A stretch of DNA of 64,000 nucleotides from JAGRKR01 sp041397725 (GTDB lineage: Bacteria; Pseudomonadota; Alphaproteobacteria; Rhizobiales; Hyphomicrobiaceae). Positions 43,476 to 52,252 of the stretch are shown here, piece after piece. Both the position numbers and the translations under genes were made by a program. Under the pieces are notes generated by a model that saw only the letters and a list, made by a program, of their open reading frames with translations, ran no database searches and was not told the DNA's origin. The stretch covers positions 186,001 to 250,000 of the forward strand of contig JAWKVZ010000004.1 of assembly GCA_041397725.1 (NCBI GenBank). The letters are read 5' to 3'. Positions within the stretch are counted from its first letter, which is position 1, and every line of letters begins with the position of its first letter.

Positions 43476-44171
43476 TCAAACCGGCAGACCGGACCGCCCC
43501 TCCTGCAACACCTTATAGTAGGACCAGAGCAGGCGCGCCGCCACGCCCCGCCATGGCCGCCACCGCTCCGCGATCTCGAGCAACTCGCCCTGACTGGGCC
43601 GCGCCGCCAGACCGCACGCCGACTTGGCCGCCACCTGCAGCGCCAGATCGCCTGCCGCCCAGGCATCCGCCCGGCCCAGGCAGAACAACAGATAGATGTC
43701 GGCCGTCCAGGGTCCGATGCCATGCACGGCGGTGAGCACCTCGTGCACCCCCTCGTCCGGCAGCGTCTCGAGCGCATCGAGATCGACCGCGCCCTCGGCG
43801 ACGGCAGTCGCGGCGGCGCGCAAGGTGCGGATCTTCGGCCGCGACAGCCCGGCCCCGGCGAGCGCAGAGTCGTCGAGCGCCAGCAGGCGGAGTGGCGTGA
43901 ACGGGATGGCGAGTGCTTGCGTGCGCGTCCAGATGGCGTTGGCGCTGGCGATGGAAAGCTGCTGGCCGACGACGATGCGGGCGAGCCCTTCGAAGCCGGC
44001 CGCGCGGCGGCGCAGCGGCGGATCACCCGCCAAGGCATGGACCGCGCGCATGTGCGGACACGCCTCGCTCAGATGGGCGATGCCGGCCCGCACATCGCGC
44101 ATCGTGCGGATGATGCGAGGCTTTGAGCGGCGCGCGTGGCCGCTTTGCGTGCGCGCCGATCCCGGGCTCAT
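43476..44171 (-). CDS. DNA-3-methyladenine glycosylase II (AlkA-like)
   Basis: A 231-residue base-excision repair enzyme of the HhH-GPD superfamily. The helix-hairpin-helix motif is LTAVHGIGPWTADIYLLF (about residues 146-163) and the catalytic Asp is in AWAAGDLALQ about 10 residues further. IVVGQQLSIASANAIW begins the core domain. It is shorter than E. coli AlkA (282), lacking the N-terminal domain, as is usual in alphaproteobacteria. ATG 44171 is taken as start; MRDVRAG at 44102 is an alternative. It is divergent from gluQ. Confidence 0.87.
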   Translation of the reverse strand: MSPGSARTQSGHARRSKPRIIRTMRDVRAGIAHLSEACPHMRAVHALAGDPPLRRRAAGFEGLARIVVGQQLSIASANAIWTRTQALAIPFTPLRLLALDDSALAGAGLSRPKIRTLRAAATAVAEGAVDLDALETLPDEGVHEVLTAVHGIGPWTADIYLLFCLGRADAWAAGDLALQVAAKSACGLAARPSQGELLEIAERWRPWRGVAARLLWSYYKVLQEGRSGLPV

Positions 44172-44267
44172 GCTGGACTCCAGCTGAAACGTGCGCCGCC
44201 GGCGAGATTGGCACGCCATGGCGCGGCGCTTGCGATACTCTATGCGGGATCTTCTATGCCACGACAC

Positions 44268-44283
44268 CGCTCCACGTGAAACA
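44268..44283. promoter_or_regulatory. Degenerate parS-like 16-mer
   Basis: CGCTCCACGTGAAACA matches 13 of 16 positions of the ParB site TGTTTCACGTGAAACA; one half-site and the CACGTG core are perfect, and three T-to-C changes spoil the other half. It ends 9 bases before the gluQ ATG. Functional binding is doubtful. Confidence 0.2.
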
Positions 44284-44292
44284 TCCGAGCCG

Positions 44293-45207
44293 ATGACCGA
44301 TCAGACGCCACGCGCGGGCGCCCCCTCCGTCTATCGCTTCGCGCCGAGTCCCAATGGCCGGCTGCATCTCGGCCATGCGCTGTCGGCGCTCATCTGCCAT
44401 GGCCAGGCGCGCAAGGCCGGCGGGCGCTTCCTGCTGCGCATCGAGGACATCGACATCGGCCGCTGCCGTCCGGAGCACATCGACGGCATCATCGAGGATC
44501 TCACCTGGCTCGGCCTCGACTGGGACGGCCCCGTGCTGCGCCAGTCCGAGCACTTCGACATCTATCGCGCGGCCACGCGGCGGCTGCAGGCACTCGGCGT
44601 GCTCTACCCGTGCTTCGCCACGCGGCGCGAGATCGCCGAGGCGGTCGTGGCAAGGGGCGACGCCACCGCGCGCGATCCCGACGGTGCGCCGCTCTACCCG
44701 GGCCTCTTCAAGGGCCGCGACGAGCGCGAAATCCTGGAACGGCTCGCCCGTGGCGAACCCCATGCGCTGCGCCTCGACATGGCACGGGCACGCGAAATCG
44801 CGGCGCGCGCACTCGCAGGCGGCGACCTCGCCTTCACGGAAACCGGGTTCGACGGCGAGGCACGCCGCGTCGTGGCCCGCCCCGAGCGGTGGGGTGACGC
44901 CATCATCGTGCGCAAGGACGTGCCGACCAGCTACCATCTCGCCGTCGTCGTCGACGACGCGCGCCAGGCCGTCACGCACGTCACGCGGGGACGCGATCTC
45001 CTGGCGGCGACCGACCTGCATCGCCTATTGCAGGTGCTGCTCGACCTGCCTGAGCCCGTCTATCACCATCACCGGCTGATCGCCGACGCGGCCGGTCGCA
45101 AGCTCTCGAAGAGCGCTGGCGACACAAGTCTGGCGGCCCTGCGGGAGCTCGGCGTGACGCCGGCCGAAATCCGCCGCATGGTGGATAGCACGCAGGATGC
45201 CGGCTGA
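44293..45207 (+). CDS. gluQ: Glutamyl-Q tRNA(Asp) synthetase
   Basis: A 304-residue truncated glutamyl-tRNA synthetase that places Glu on the queuosine base of tRNA-Asp. Class I motifs: YRFAPSPNGRLHLGHALSAL (HIGH-like HLGH, about residues 23-26), RIEDIDIGRCRPE, and GRKLSKSAGD (KMSKS-like, about residue 276). There is no anticodon-binding domain, which separates it from GltX. Of the zinc-binding Cys set of the E. coli enzyme only one Cys (YPCFATRRE) is evident, as in many alphaproteobacterial forms. The ATG at 44293 is used. Confidence 0.92.
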   Translation: MTDQTPRAGAPSVYRFAPSPNGRLHLGHALSALICHGQARKAGGRFLLRIEDIDIGRCRPEHIDGIIEDLTWLGLDWDGPVLRQSEHFDIYRAATRRLQALGVLYPCFATRREIAEAVVARGDATARDPDGAPLYPGLFKGRDEREILERLARGEPHALRLDMARAREIAARALAGGDLAFTETGFDGEARRVVARPERWGDAIIVRKDVPTSYHLAVVVDDARQAVTHVTRGRDLLAATDLHRLLQVLLDLPEPVYHHHRLIADAAGRKLSKSAGDTSLAALRELGVTPAEIRRMVDSTQDAG

Positions 45208-45219
45208 GGGTGGCCGCCG

Positions 45220-47139
45220 CTATTCGCCGACCGCCACCCCGTCGCGGCGCGGATCGGCGGCGCCGTGCAGGCGCCCGTCGGGGCTGATGGCAATGGCCGT
45301 AAGACCGCTGCGCAGGCGTACGGCGCGCGCGCAGGGGTGCCCCATCGCCTTCAACTGCGCCACATATGCGGCCAATGGCGTACCCTGCTCGACCTCCGAG
45401 ACGTAGCCCGGCTTGCCGTCACACTTCGAGATGACGTTCTGGCCGCTCACGTGCGGCTGGTTGATGGCCGTCTGCGGGTCCATGCCGAACACGAGCACAC
45501 GCAGGATGGTGTTGGCCACGTAGTCGGGAATGGCACCGCCGCCGGCCGCGCCGACCACGAGCCTGAGCTTCATGTTCCGGTCGAAGACGATGGTCGGCGC
45601 CATCGCCGTCCGCGGTCGGCCGAAGGGGCGCATGGCGTTGACGTCGTAGCCGAGCGAGATCGAGCCCGCGCGCGTGAAGTTCACCAGCACGTTGTTGAGC
45701 ACCATGCCGAGCGCTTCCATCTGGGCGCCGAACGACGAATTGTTGGTCGTCGTCATGGCGAGCGCATTGCCATAGCGGTCGACGATCGTCACGTGGCTCG
45801 TCTGGTCCTGCAGCGTCGCGGCCGTGGGATCGTTCATCTCGACCGGACGCAATCCGCGCGTCGGCAGCGCCCCCGGCTGGATCGTCGGCACCGCCCGATC
45901 GAGCTTGATCAGTCGCGCCCGCTCCGCCAGATATGCCGATGCGAGCAACCCGTCCATCGGCGGCTGCTTGTGGTCGGGATCACCCACATACTGGCGACGG
46001 TCGGCCTGCGTCAGCCGGCTCGACTCGATCATGATGTGCGCGTGGGCAAGACTGTCGGGCGTGTGTTTCGCGATGCCGGCCACATCCGCGAGCTTCAGGA
46101 TCGAGAGGACCGCACCGCCGCCGAACGATGGCGGCGAGGCGCTGCACACGACGTGGTTGAAGGCGACGCGGCAGACCGGCTTGCGCTCGCGCGCTTCGTA
46201 GCGCTCGAAGTCCTCGCCGGTGACGAGGCCCGCCATCACGGCCGGCGCGCCATCCTTGATGGAGAGCTTGCACGAGGTCTCGGCCAAGCGCGCGAGGATG
46301 CCCTGGACGATCTTGCCCTTGGCGTCGTAGAGCGCCGCCGCGCCACCGTCCCGGACCAGCTCGAGCACGGCCGCCAGCTCGGGATTGCGCACGGGGGCTC
46401 CGATCGCCTTCGGCGTGTCGCGATCGATGCAGAACCGCGCCATGAGGTTCGGATACCGGCACCGTTTCAGGCCCTTGCCGACGCCACCTGGCTTCGCCTC
46501 CTCGCCGAGCAGCGTGTGCAGGTACTTGGGCAGCGGAAAGCCTGAGCGCGCGAGACGGATGCCGTCGTCGAACAGCGTATTCCAGCGCTCCTTGCCGAGC
46601 GATTTGTGGGCGAGTTCGAGCACCCGGAGCGTACCGGGGACGCCGACCGCACGCGCTGTGAAATTGACGGTCGTGGGCATGAGCCGATCCGGCTTCGCGC
46701 CGCAGCGCTGCGCGTCGTCACCCACGGGCGTGCGCAGGCCCTTGCCGGACGCCTTCGGAGCGCGCGACAACCCCTCGAAATAGCGCACGCGCTTCTTGTC
46801 GTTGTCCCAATAGGTGATGAGCGTGCCGCCCACGAGGCCGGAGGCCTGCGGCTCGACCACGGCCAGCACGGCCTGCACCGCAATGGCCGCATCGATGGCC
46901 GTTCCCCCGCGCTTCAGCACGGCGCATCCGGCCTTTGCCGCCAGCGGATTGGCGGCTGCCACCATGAAGCTGCGCCCCGTGGCCGGCTTCAGCCGATCTG
47001 CCGGAGACACGACTTGGCATCCCGCATCCTGGGCCTGAGCCGGGCCAGTTCCGGCTGCCACCGCGGCCAGCACGACCGCGACAGCCCCTGCACGACCCCG
47101 GCGGGCCAGCGGCTGAAGCCCTGAAGACAGCAACACCAT
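45220..47139 (-). CDS. ggt: Gamma-glutamyltransferase, periplasmic
   Basis: A 639-residue N-terminal nucleophile hydrolase that cleaves or transfers gamma-glutamyl groups, for example from glutathione. A signal peptide ends near PAQAQDAG (about residue 36). The large-subunit part has FMVAAANPLAAKAGCAVLKRGGTAIDAAIAVQ. The autoprocessing Thr is about residue 447 in QTSHVTIVDRYGNALAMTTT, followed by NNSSFGAQ; GTPLAAYVAQLKAMGH lies near the C-terminus. It is somewhat longer than E. coli GGT (580). The ATG at 47139 has GGAG 6 bases upstream. It is convergent with gluQ. Confidence 0.92.
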   Translation of the reverse strand: MVLLSSGLQPLARRGRAGAVAVVLAAVAAGTGPAQAQDAGCQVVSPADRLKPATGRSFMVAAANPLAAKAGCAVLKRGGTAIDAAIAVQAVLAVVEPQASGLVGGTLITYWDNDKKRVRYFEGLSRAPKASGKGLRTPVGDDAQRCGAKPDRLMPTTVNFTARAVGVPGTLRVLELAHKSLGKERWNTLFDDGIRLARSGFPLPKYLHTLLGEEAKPGGVGKGLKRCRYPNLMARFCIDRDTPKAIGAPVRNPELAAVLELVRDGGAAALYDAKGKIVQGILARLAETSCKLSIKDGAPAVMAGLVTGEDFERYEARERKPVCRVAFNHVVCSASPPSFGGGAVLSILKLADVAGIAKHTPDSLAHAHIMIESSRLTQADRRQYVGDPDHKQPPMDGLLASAYLAERARLIKLDRAVPTIQPGALPTRGLRPVEMNDPTAATLQDQTSHVTIVDRYGNALAMTTTNNSSFGAQMEALGMVLNNVLVNFTRAGSISLGYDVNAMRPFGRPRTAMAPTIVFDRNMKLRLVVGAAGGGAIPDYVANTILRVLVFGMDPQTAINQPHVSGQNVISKCDGKPGYVSEVEQGTPLAAYVAQLKAMGHPCARAVRLRSGLTAIAISPDGRLHGAADPRRDGVAVGE

Positions 47140-47305
47140 GAGTATCTCCGCTCTCAAACATTCCCCTCATTTCTAGCCGAGACTGAGGGCTTCCGCCTAG
47201 GCGTGAAGTAGCGGAGGGTGAGGCGAGGGCTGACAATGCTGGCCGGAAGTGCTTAGGTGCAGCGCCTGTCGTTCTGGAAATGCCGGCCGTTGCCGGGAGT
47301 GCAAG

Positions 47306-48763
47306 ATGAGCAAGAAGAGTCGGTCGAAACGGCCGCGCGGCCCCAAGCAGACGCCAGCCCGCAAGGTGGCAGCTCGAAAGCCAGCGTCGGCCACACCATC
47401 CGGCGACCTGCGTCCGGCGCATCGCCACGACGCGGAGGCGCAGAAGAAGCGCGCCACGCTCGGCATGCTTGCCGCGTTCCTGTTTCTGGCTGTCGGGCTG
47501 GTGGCCTACGAAGGGCTGCGCGGCCGCGTCATGCACTGGCTTTCCCCACCTCTGACGGCCGACGCCACGAAGCTGCCGCCGATTGCGGCTGCCAAGCCGA
47601 CGCCTCAGGCTCCCAAGGTCGTGCCGGCGCCCACCCCGGCCGCGCCGGCACCCACCCCGGCGAAGATCGCCAAGCCGGCTTTGCCCGCCCTCGACGTGCC
47701 GCTCGAGGTGGCGCTGCCGCGGATTGCAGCGCGCCGTCGGCCTCCCGAGGTGGCGAAGGCGACGCCGGCCCCGCCTGCACCGGCGGCTGAGCCCGCAAGT
47801 CCTGCGCCCAAGGCCGCACCGAAGTCGAAGCGCCGCGATCGCCGCTCGGACGTCGAGGGGCGCGAGCCCGCAGGCGGGACGCGCCAGACAGCGCTCGAAG
47901 TGCGCCAGACGGCGCTTCAATGTGTCAGCGAAACGCGGCCGGGGAGCCGTCCCGCCCGCCTGCTGGCCACGGAGCAGGCTCTCGCCGGCCGTCCCGATCC
48001 CGGCTTCGGCAATCGCCTCGCCGCCGCGGCGCTCAAGCAGGTCGGCAAGTTCGTGGTCTACGACGCCGCCTATCGCTCCATCGCCTATCCCATGGGCGAT
48101 GTGCCTTCCTTCTACGGCGTCTGCACCGACGTCGTCATCCGCGCCTACCGCGATCTCGGCATCGACTTGCAGCAGCTCGTGGCCGTGGCGCAGGTCGGCC
48201 GCGGCGACACCAACATCGATCACCGGCGTGTCGAGGTGTTGCGGGTCTTCTTCGAGCGGCACGGCACGAGCCTGCCCGTCACCCGCGATCCCGCCGACTA
48301 CAGGCCCGGCGACATCGTGACGTACCACCGTCCGCGCGGACGCACGTCGAACTCCCACATCGCCATCGTCAGCAGCGTCAAGGCGGCGAGCGGGCGGCTC
48401 ATGATCGTGCACAACCGCAACCGTGGCCCGAAGCTGCAGGACGCGCTGTTCGACGGCATCATTTCAGGCCATTACCGCTTCCACGGCGCGCCCGCGCTGC
48501 TCGAGGCCGTTCGCGCGGACAACAAGAGGCTCGCAGCCTTCGGCGGCCAGCGGCCGGCACAGCATGCCGGCCTGCAGCGCCCCACTCCCGCCGCCGCGCG
48601 ACTGCGGCCGGCGCCCCGGCTCGCGCGCGGACCGCGCCCGGTTCTGCTGTCGGTCAAGGAACGCGCGCGCATTCGACAGGCCCGCCGCTTCAGTGTCGAT
48701 GCCGCACGACGCATTGCGCGGAAAAAGGGCCGTTCCCAGCCCAGACGGATTGCACGTCGATAA
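47306..48763 (+). CDS. Membrane-anchored DUF1287 protein (NlpC/P60-like amidase fold)
   Basis: A 485-residue protein in four parts. These are a very basic 47-residue cytoplasmic head, one membrane helix (about 51-69), a Pro/Ala linker (about 90-185), and a DUF1287 domain (about 230-400), followed by an Arg-rich tail. In the domain, SFYGVCTDVVIRAYRDLGIDL holds the putative catalytic Cys273 and SNSHIAIV holds His351, the arrangement of Cys-His peptidoglycan amidases. The helix topology puts the domain in the periplasm, so a role at the cell wall is likely but unproven. The start ATG 47306 was chosen over an upstream in-frame start within a low-quality leader. Confidence 0.8.
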   Translation: MSKKSRSKRPRGPKQTPARKVAARKPASATPSGDLRPAHRHDAEAQKKRATLGMLAAFLFLAVGLVAYEGLRGRVMHWLSPPLTADATKLPPIAAAKPTPQAPKVVPAPTPAAPAPTPAKIAKPALPALDVPLEVALPRIAARRRPPEVAKATPAPPAPAAEPASPAPKAAPKSKRRDRRSDVEGREPAGGTRQTALEVRQTALQCVSETRPGSRPARLLATEQALAGRPDPGFGNRLAAAALKQVGKFVVYDAAYRSIAYPMGDVPSFYGVCTDVVIRAYRDLGIDLQQLVAVAQVGRGDTNIDHRRVEVLRVFFERHGTSLPVTRDPADYRPGDIVTYHRPRGRTSNSHIAIVSSVKAASGRLMIVHNRNRGPKLQDALFDGIISGHYRFHGAPALLEAVRADNKRLAAFGGQRPAQHAGLQRPTPAAARLRPAPRLARGPRPVLLSVKERARIRQARRFSVDAARRIARKKGRSQPRRIARR

Positions 48764-48791
48764 AGTCGATCCAACGCGCCACATTAACCAG

Positions 48792-48823
48792 AAGCGGATT
48801 TGAATTACCTCATGAATCCGCTT
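48792..48823 (+). terminator. Hairpin after the DUF1287 gene
   Basis: AAGCGGATT and AATCCGCTT are perfect 9-bp arms around a 14-base loop, 29 bases after the stop codon. Only TT follows, so it is a modest terminator candidate. Confidence 0.45.
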
Positions 48824-48825
48824 TG

Positions 48826-48840
48826 CTAATCATTTCTTAA
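48826..48840. promoter_or_regulatory. CtrA-like box
   Basis: CTAATCATTTCTTAA matches the CtrA consensus TTAA-N7-TTAA with one mismatch, in a short AT-rich stretch 126 bp upstream of the small gene at 48966. CtrA is the cell-cycle regulator of alphaproteobacteria. Chance occurrence cannot be excluded. Confidence 0.3.
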
Positions 48841-48965
48841 CCGTCCTTTGAAAGCCTGTTTCCCAAAGAGCGTGGCGAACAGTTTCGATTCGCCGCAGAA
48901 CATCGGACGGAAGCGGATATTCCGCAATCGTCAGGTGCTCTGGCGCAAGAGAGGGGCGAACAGGC

Positions 48966-49445
48966 GTGCTTCCCTACCTGCATTACCCACCGATCGAATT
49001 CGTCAGCCTCGCGGCACTCGTCACGTTGTGGCTGGTCGGCGCCGTCATGCTGACCCTGCGGCCGGCGGCGAACAGGAAGCCGACGACGACGCCGGCGGCG
49101 CGACCGAGCCCCTCCCGGCGCCCCGGCCAGCCGCGACCGACGCGAACGGTCTGGCGCCCAGCCGAGGCGAGCCTTCCCGCACAGTCCGGCGAGCGCCGCC
49201 TGACGCCCGACATGCAGTGGCAGCGGGCCTCCGCCATCGTCGAGAGGGCGCTCGCGGAGACGGCCAGCATCAACCGGCTCAACGCCGAGGCCTCGCAGGT
49301 GCTGGACAGCGCCGAGCAGATGCTCGACCGGTTGTTCGAGGAGTTCCCCGCGATCCGCGCGCTCACGTGCGCAACTGCCGACCTGCGGCCTCCCGTTGCG
49401 GCCGCGCTGCCGGCTGTCAGCGAGCCCGTGCGCGTCGCCGCCTGA
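48966..49445 (+). CDS. Hypothetical single-pass membrane protein
   Basis: A 159-residue protein starting at GTG 48966. One membrane helix (about residues 10-32, FVSLAALVTLWLVGAVMLTL) is followed by a Pro/Arg-rich linker (about 35-75) and a predicted helical stretch (about 80-135: RASAIVERALAETASINRLNAEASQVL). Codon bias is normal. No family was recognised. A CtrA-like box lies upstream. It is convergent with the AEC permease gene. Confidence 0.6.
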   Translation: MLPYLHYPPIEFVSLAALVTLWLVGAVMLTLRPAANRKPTTTPAARPSPSRRPGQPRPTRTVWRPAEASLPAQSGERRLTPDMQWQRASAIVERALAETASINRLNAEASQVLDSAEQMLDRLFEEFPAIRALTCATADLRPPVAAALPAVSEPVRVAA

Positions 49446-49485
49446 GCCCCGCGCGAAGGTCGATGGGGCGTCACTCGGCCGACGT

Positions 49486-50430
49486 TCAGTGGTGCAGGCC
49501 GAGGGCGAACAGCAGGAACGAGATCGTCAGCGCCGACAGCGCCGTCCCCAGTGCCACCGCGCCCGAGACCGAGTTCACGACGCGGTCGTAGCGCGATGCG
49601 AACAGGAACGCGTTTGCGCCCGAGGGGCAGGCGGCAAAAATGATCACCACGCCTGCCCAGATCTTCGGCAGCGTGAACACGAACGTCACCAGCGCCCAGG
49701 CGACCACTGGCAAGGCCACCAGCTTCAGCACGAGCATCAGCGAAAGCGTGCCCGCCTGTCCCTTGATCTCGAAACCGGCCAGGCTCAATCCGAGCGCGAC
49801 CAGTGCGCCCGGCACGGCAGCCATGGCCAGCATCTCCGTGATCCTGCCGGCGATGGTGCCGAGGCCCAGTCCGGTCAGGCGCCAGAGGCTGCCCAGCAGA
49901 ACCGCCATCACGATCGGGTTCTTGAGCAGGCTCAGCGCGAAATCCCGCACGATGCCGGCCAGCGAGGCATCCTGCCGACGCTCCGCCCATTCGATCTGAA
50001 GGGTCGCGGCAAACCACAGCGTAGGCGCGCTCAAGGTGATGATCAGCGCGATCGGCACGGAGGCCTCATTGCCGAGCGTACTGAGCGACAGCGGGATGCC
50101 CAGCATCACGACGTTGCCGAAGCCGGCGCACATGGAGATCACGGCCGCGTCGCCCGACGAGCGCCTGAGCAGCAATCGCGTGCCGAGTGTCGCCAGAATC
50201 CAGACGATGGCCACGGCGCCGAAAAAGCTCGCCCACAGCGCCGTCGGCGGCGCCTCCGGTGCGCGCATCAGAACCATGGTGCGGAACAGCATCGCGGGAA
50301 TGGCGATCTTGAAAACGAAATCCGCCACGCCACGGCCGGAGGTCTCGCTCAATACGCCGAAGCGAACCGACAGGAACCCGATCAGGATCAGGGCGAAGAC
50401 GGGGGCAACGATCGAAATGACGGACGACAT
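49486..50430 (-). CDS. AEC-family (auxin efflux carrier-like) permease
   Basis: A 314-residue membrane protein with about ten helices. The opening VISIVAPVFALILIGFLSVRFG and the C-terminal VIIFAACPSGANAFLFASRYD are typical of the AEC family, which moves malonate, malate and similar organic anions in bacteria. Which compound is moved here is unknown. It has its own upstream gap of 131 bp to the next gene on the same strand. Confidence 0.85.
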   Translation of the reverse strand: MSSVISIVAPVFALILIGFLSVRFGVLSETSGRGVADFVFKIAIPAMLFRTMVLMRAPEAPPTALWASFFGAVAIVWILATLGTRLLLRRSSGDAAVISMCAGFGNVVMLGIPLSLSTLGNEASVPIALIITLSAPTLWFAATLQIEWAERRQDASLAGIVRDFALSLLKNPIVMAVLLGSLWRLTGLGLGTIAGRITEMLAMAAVPGALVALGLSLAGFEIKGQAGTLSLMLVLKLVALPVVAWALVTFVFTLPKIWAGVVIIFAACPSGANAFLFASRYDRVVNSVSGAVALGTALSALTISFLLFALGLHH

Positions 50431-50561
50431 AGGGCCTGCAGGTTCAAGAAATTGCAGTGATCGCAGCGCTCACCGGGAGTGCACGGGAAAAGATGACGCG
50501 AGACGGCGAACGTAACGGAACAGCGAAACGCGGAAACAGAAAAACGAGAGCCCGGTACGGC

Positions 50562-50879
50562 TCACACCTCAGGATCGGGGCGGCGGCCGAACAGCATGGC
50601 AACGAGCCCGATAAAGGCCCCGACGACGATGCGCGTGGCGATGACGAAGCCCATAAAGACGATCTGCTGGTCGCCCAGGAAAGCCCGGATGGCCACCTCG
50701 TAGCGTGGCGACCAGCCCCGGTTCGCCATCCATTCCCGGAAGCTTCCAGCCATCTTGAAGAGCTGCAATGCCGTCTCGGGGAAGTAGAACCAGCACGCGA
50801 AGAGCGCCAGTGCTCCCAGGAACATCGAGAAGACGACGTTTCCCAGCGACAGAAAATAGCGTGTCGTGAAGCTCGCCAC
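50562..50879 (-). CDS. Small membrane protein, unknown function
   Basis: A 105-residue protein with two hydrophobic segments (about residues 8-30, YFLSLGNVVFSMFLGALALFA, and about 75-97, IVFMGFVIATRIVVGAFIGLVAML) separated by a polar loop with FYFPETALQLFKMAGSFREWM. The start GTG 50879 has GAGGGGG 6 bases upstream; an in-frame ATG at 50972 is less likely. There is no recognised family and no clear operon partner. Confidence 0.6.
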   Translation of the reverse strand: MASFTTRYFLSLGNVVFSMFLGALALFACWFYFPETALQLFKMAGSFREWMANRGWSPRYEVAIRAFLGDQQIVFMGFVIATRIVVGAFIGLVAMLFGRRPDPEV

Positions 50880-51124
50880 GGTAACCCCCTCACATGCCTT
50901 CCAGGGGGCGATCGACCGGCATGGAACCGCGGAACGCTTCCATCGACCGCCTGCCTCGCACCCAAAACTCATGACTCACTGCGTACGATACGATGTCGTG
51001 GACCCGCGAATACCGCTCCATCGACGCCGCCCGCACTTCAGGCCCACGCCTCCGCATCCCACCCGCGAGCAACGCTGCAACCGTGACGCGCGGTACGAAG
51101 GCGCATCCTTCATAGCTCAATTTC

Positions 51125-52252
51125 TCAATCCAGGGTGCGGCGAAAGCGAGACACCGCGATGCCCATCGCGACCAGCACGAGCGCGACCAGCATCAGCGCC
51201 TCGCCGTGCAACTCGGCGGCACTCGCGCCTTTCAGCATGATCCCGCGCACAATCCGCAGATAGTGCGTCAGTGGCAGGGCCTCGCCGATCCACTGGGCCC
51301 AACGCGGCATGCCGGAAAAGGGAAACATAAAGCCGGACAGGAGGATATTGGGCAGGAAGAACATGAAGCTCATCTGCACCGCCTGGAGCTGGTTACGAGC
51401 GATGGTCGAGAAGGTGTAGCCGATCGAAAGGTTGGCGGCGATGAACAGGGTCGAGAGCACGGACAGCAACAGCAGGCTGCCTTGCGTCGGCACGTCGAAG
51501 ATGAGGCGGCCGGCACCGTAGATCAGTACAGCCTGCAGGAAGCCCACGACGACGTAGGGTGCGATCTTGCCGAGCATGATCTCCAGCGGCTGGATCGGCA
51601 TGGAGAGCAGGCTCTCCATGGTGCCGCGCTCGACCTCCCGCGTGACGGAAAGAGCCGTGAAGATCAGCATCGTCATGGTGAGAATGGTGCCGAGCAGGCC
51701 CGGCACGATATTGTAGTGCGTGACGCCGGCAGGATTGTAGCGACGGTGCTGGCGGATCTCGAAGGCCTTCTGGTTTCCCGTAGCGACGGGCCATCCGCGA
51801 TCTCGCTCCAGGGCGCGCGGGATGATGCCGTCGAGCACGGCCAGAGCCGATCCGGAGGCCACGGGATCGCTGGCGTCAGCCGCCACCAGCAGTGCCGGTT
51901 GCTCGCCGCGCCGCACCTTCCGCGCAAAGCCGGCGGGGATCTCGACCCCGAACACGGCATCGCCCGAGCGCAGGTAGGCGTCGAACTCGGCCTCGCTGCG
52001 CACGACGTGCGTCACCTTGAAATACGACGTGTTGCGGACGGCAGCGAGCACAGAGCGGGCGAGATCGGTGTTCTCCTGCATCAGCACGACGGTCGGCAGA
52101 TTGCGCGGCGTCGTATTGATGGCGAAGCCGAACAGGATGAGCTGCATCAACGGGATGAAGATCATGGTCGCGAACGTGATGCGATCGCGCCGAAGCTGGA
52201 TGAACTCCTTCACGAACATGGCGGAGATGCGCAACAGCGCGCCGGAGCTCAT
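51125..52252 (-). CDS. ABC-2 type transport permease (YbhS/YbhR-like)
   Basis: A 375-residue permease: one N-terminal helix (FATMIFIPLMQLILFGFAI, about 28-46), a large periplasmic domain (about 50-175), and five more helices, with REVERGTMESLLSMPIQPLEIMLGK, the conserved amphipathic coupling segment of ABC-2 exporters. It pairs with the ATPase gene upstream (ATGA overlap). E. coli ybhGFSR has two such permeases; only one is here, so it presumably works as a homodimer. It is the last gene of the operon. Confidence 0.9.
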   Translation of the reverse strand: MSSGALLRISAMFVKEFIQLRRDRITFATMIFIPLMQLILFGFAINTTPRNLPTVVLMQENTDLARSVLAAVRNTSYFKVTHVVRSEAEFDAYLRSGDAVFGVEIPAGFARKVRRGEQPALLVAADASDPVASGSALAVLDGIIPRALERDRGWPVATGNQKAFEIRQHRRYNPAGVTHYNIVPGLLGTILTMTMLIFTALSVTREVERGTMESLLSMPIQPLEIMLGKIAPYVVVGFLQAVLIYGAGRLIFDVPTQGSLLLLSVLSTLFIAANLSIGYTFSTIARNQLQAVQMSFMFFLPNILLSGFMFPFSGMPRWAQWIGEALPLTHYLRIVRGIMLKGASAAELHGEALMLVALVLVAMGIAVSRFRRTLD

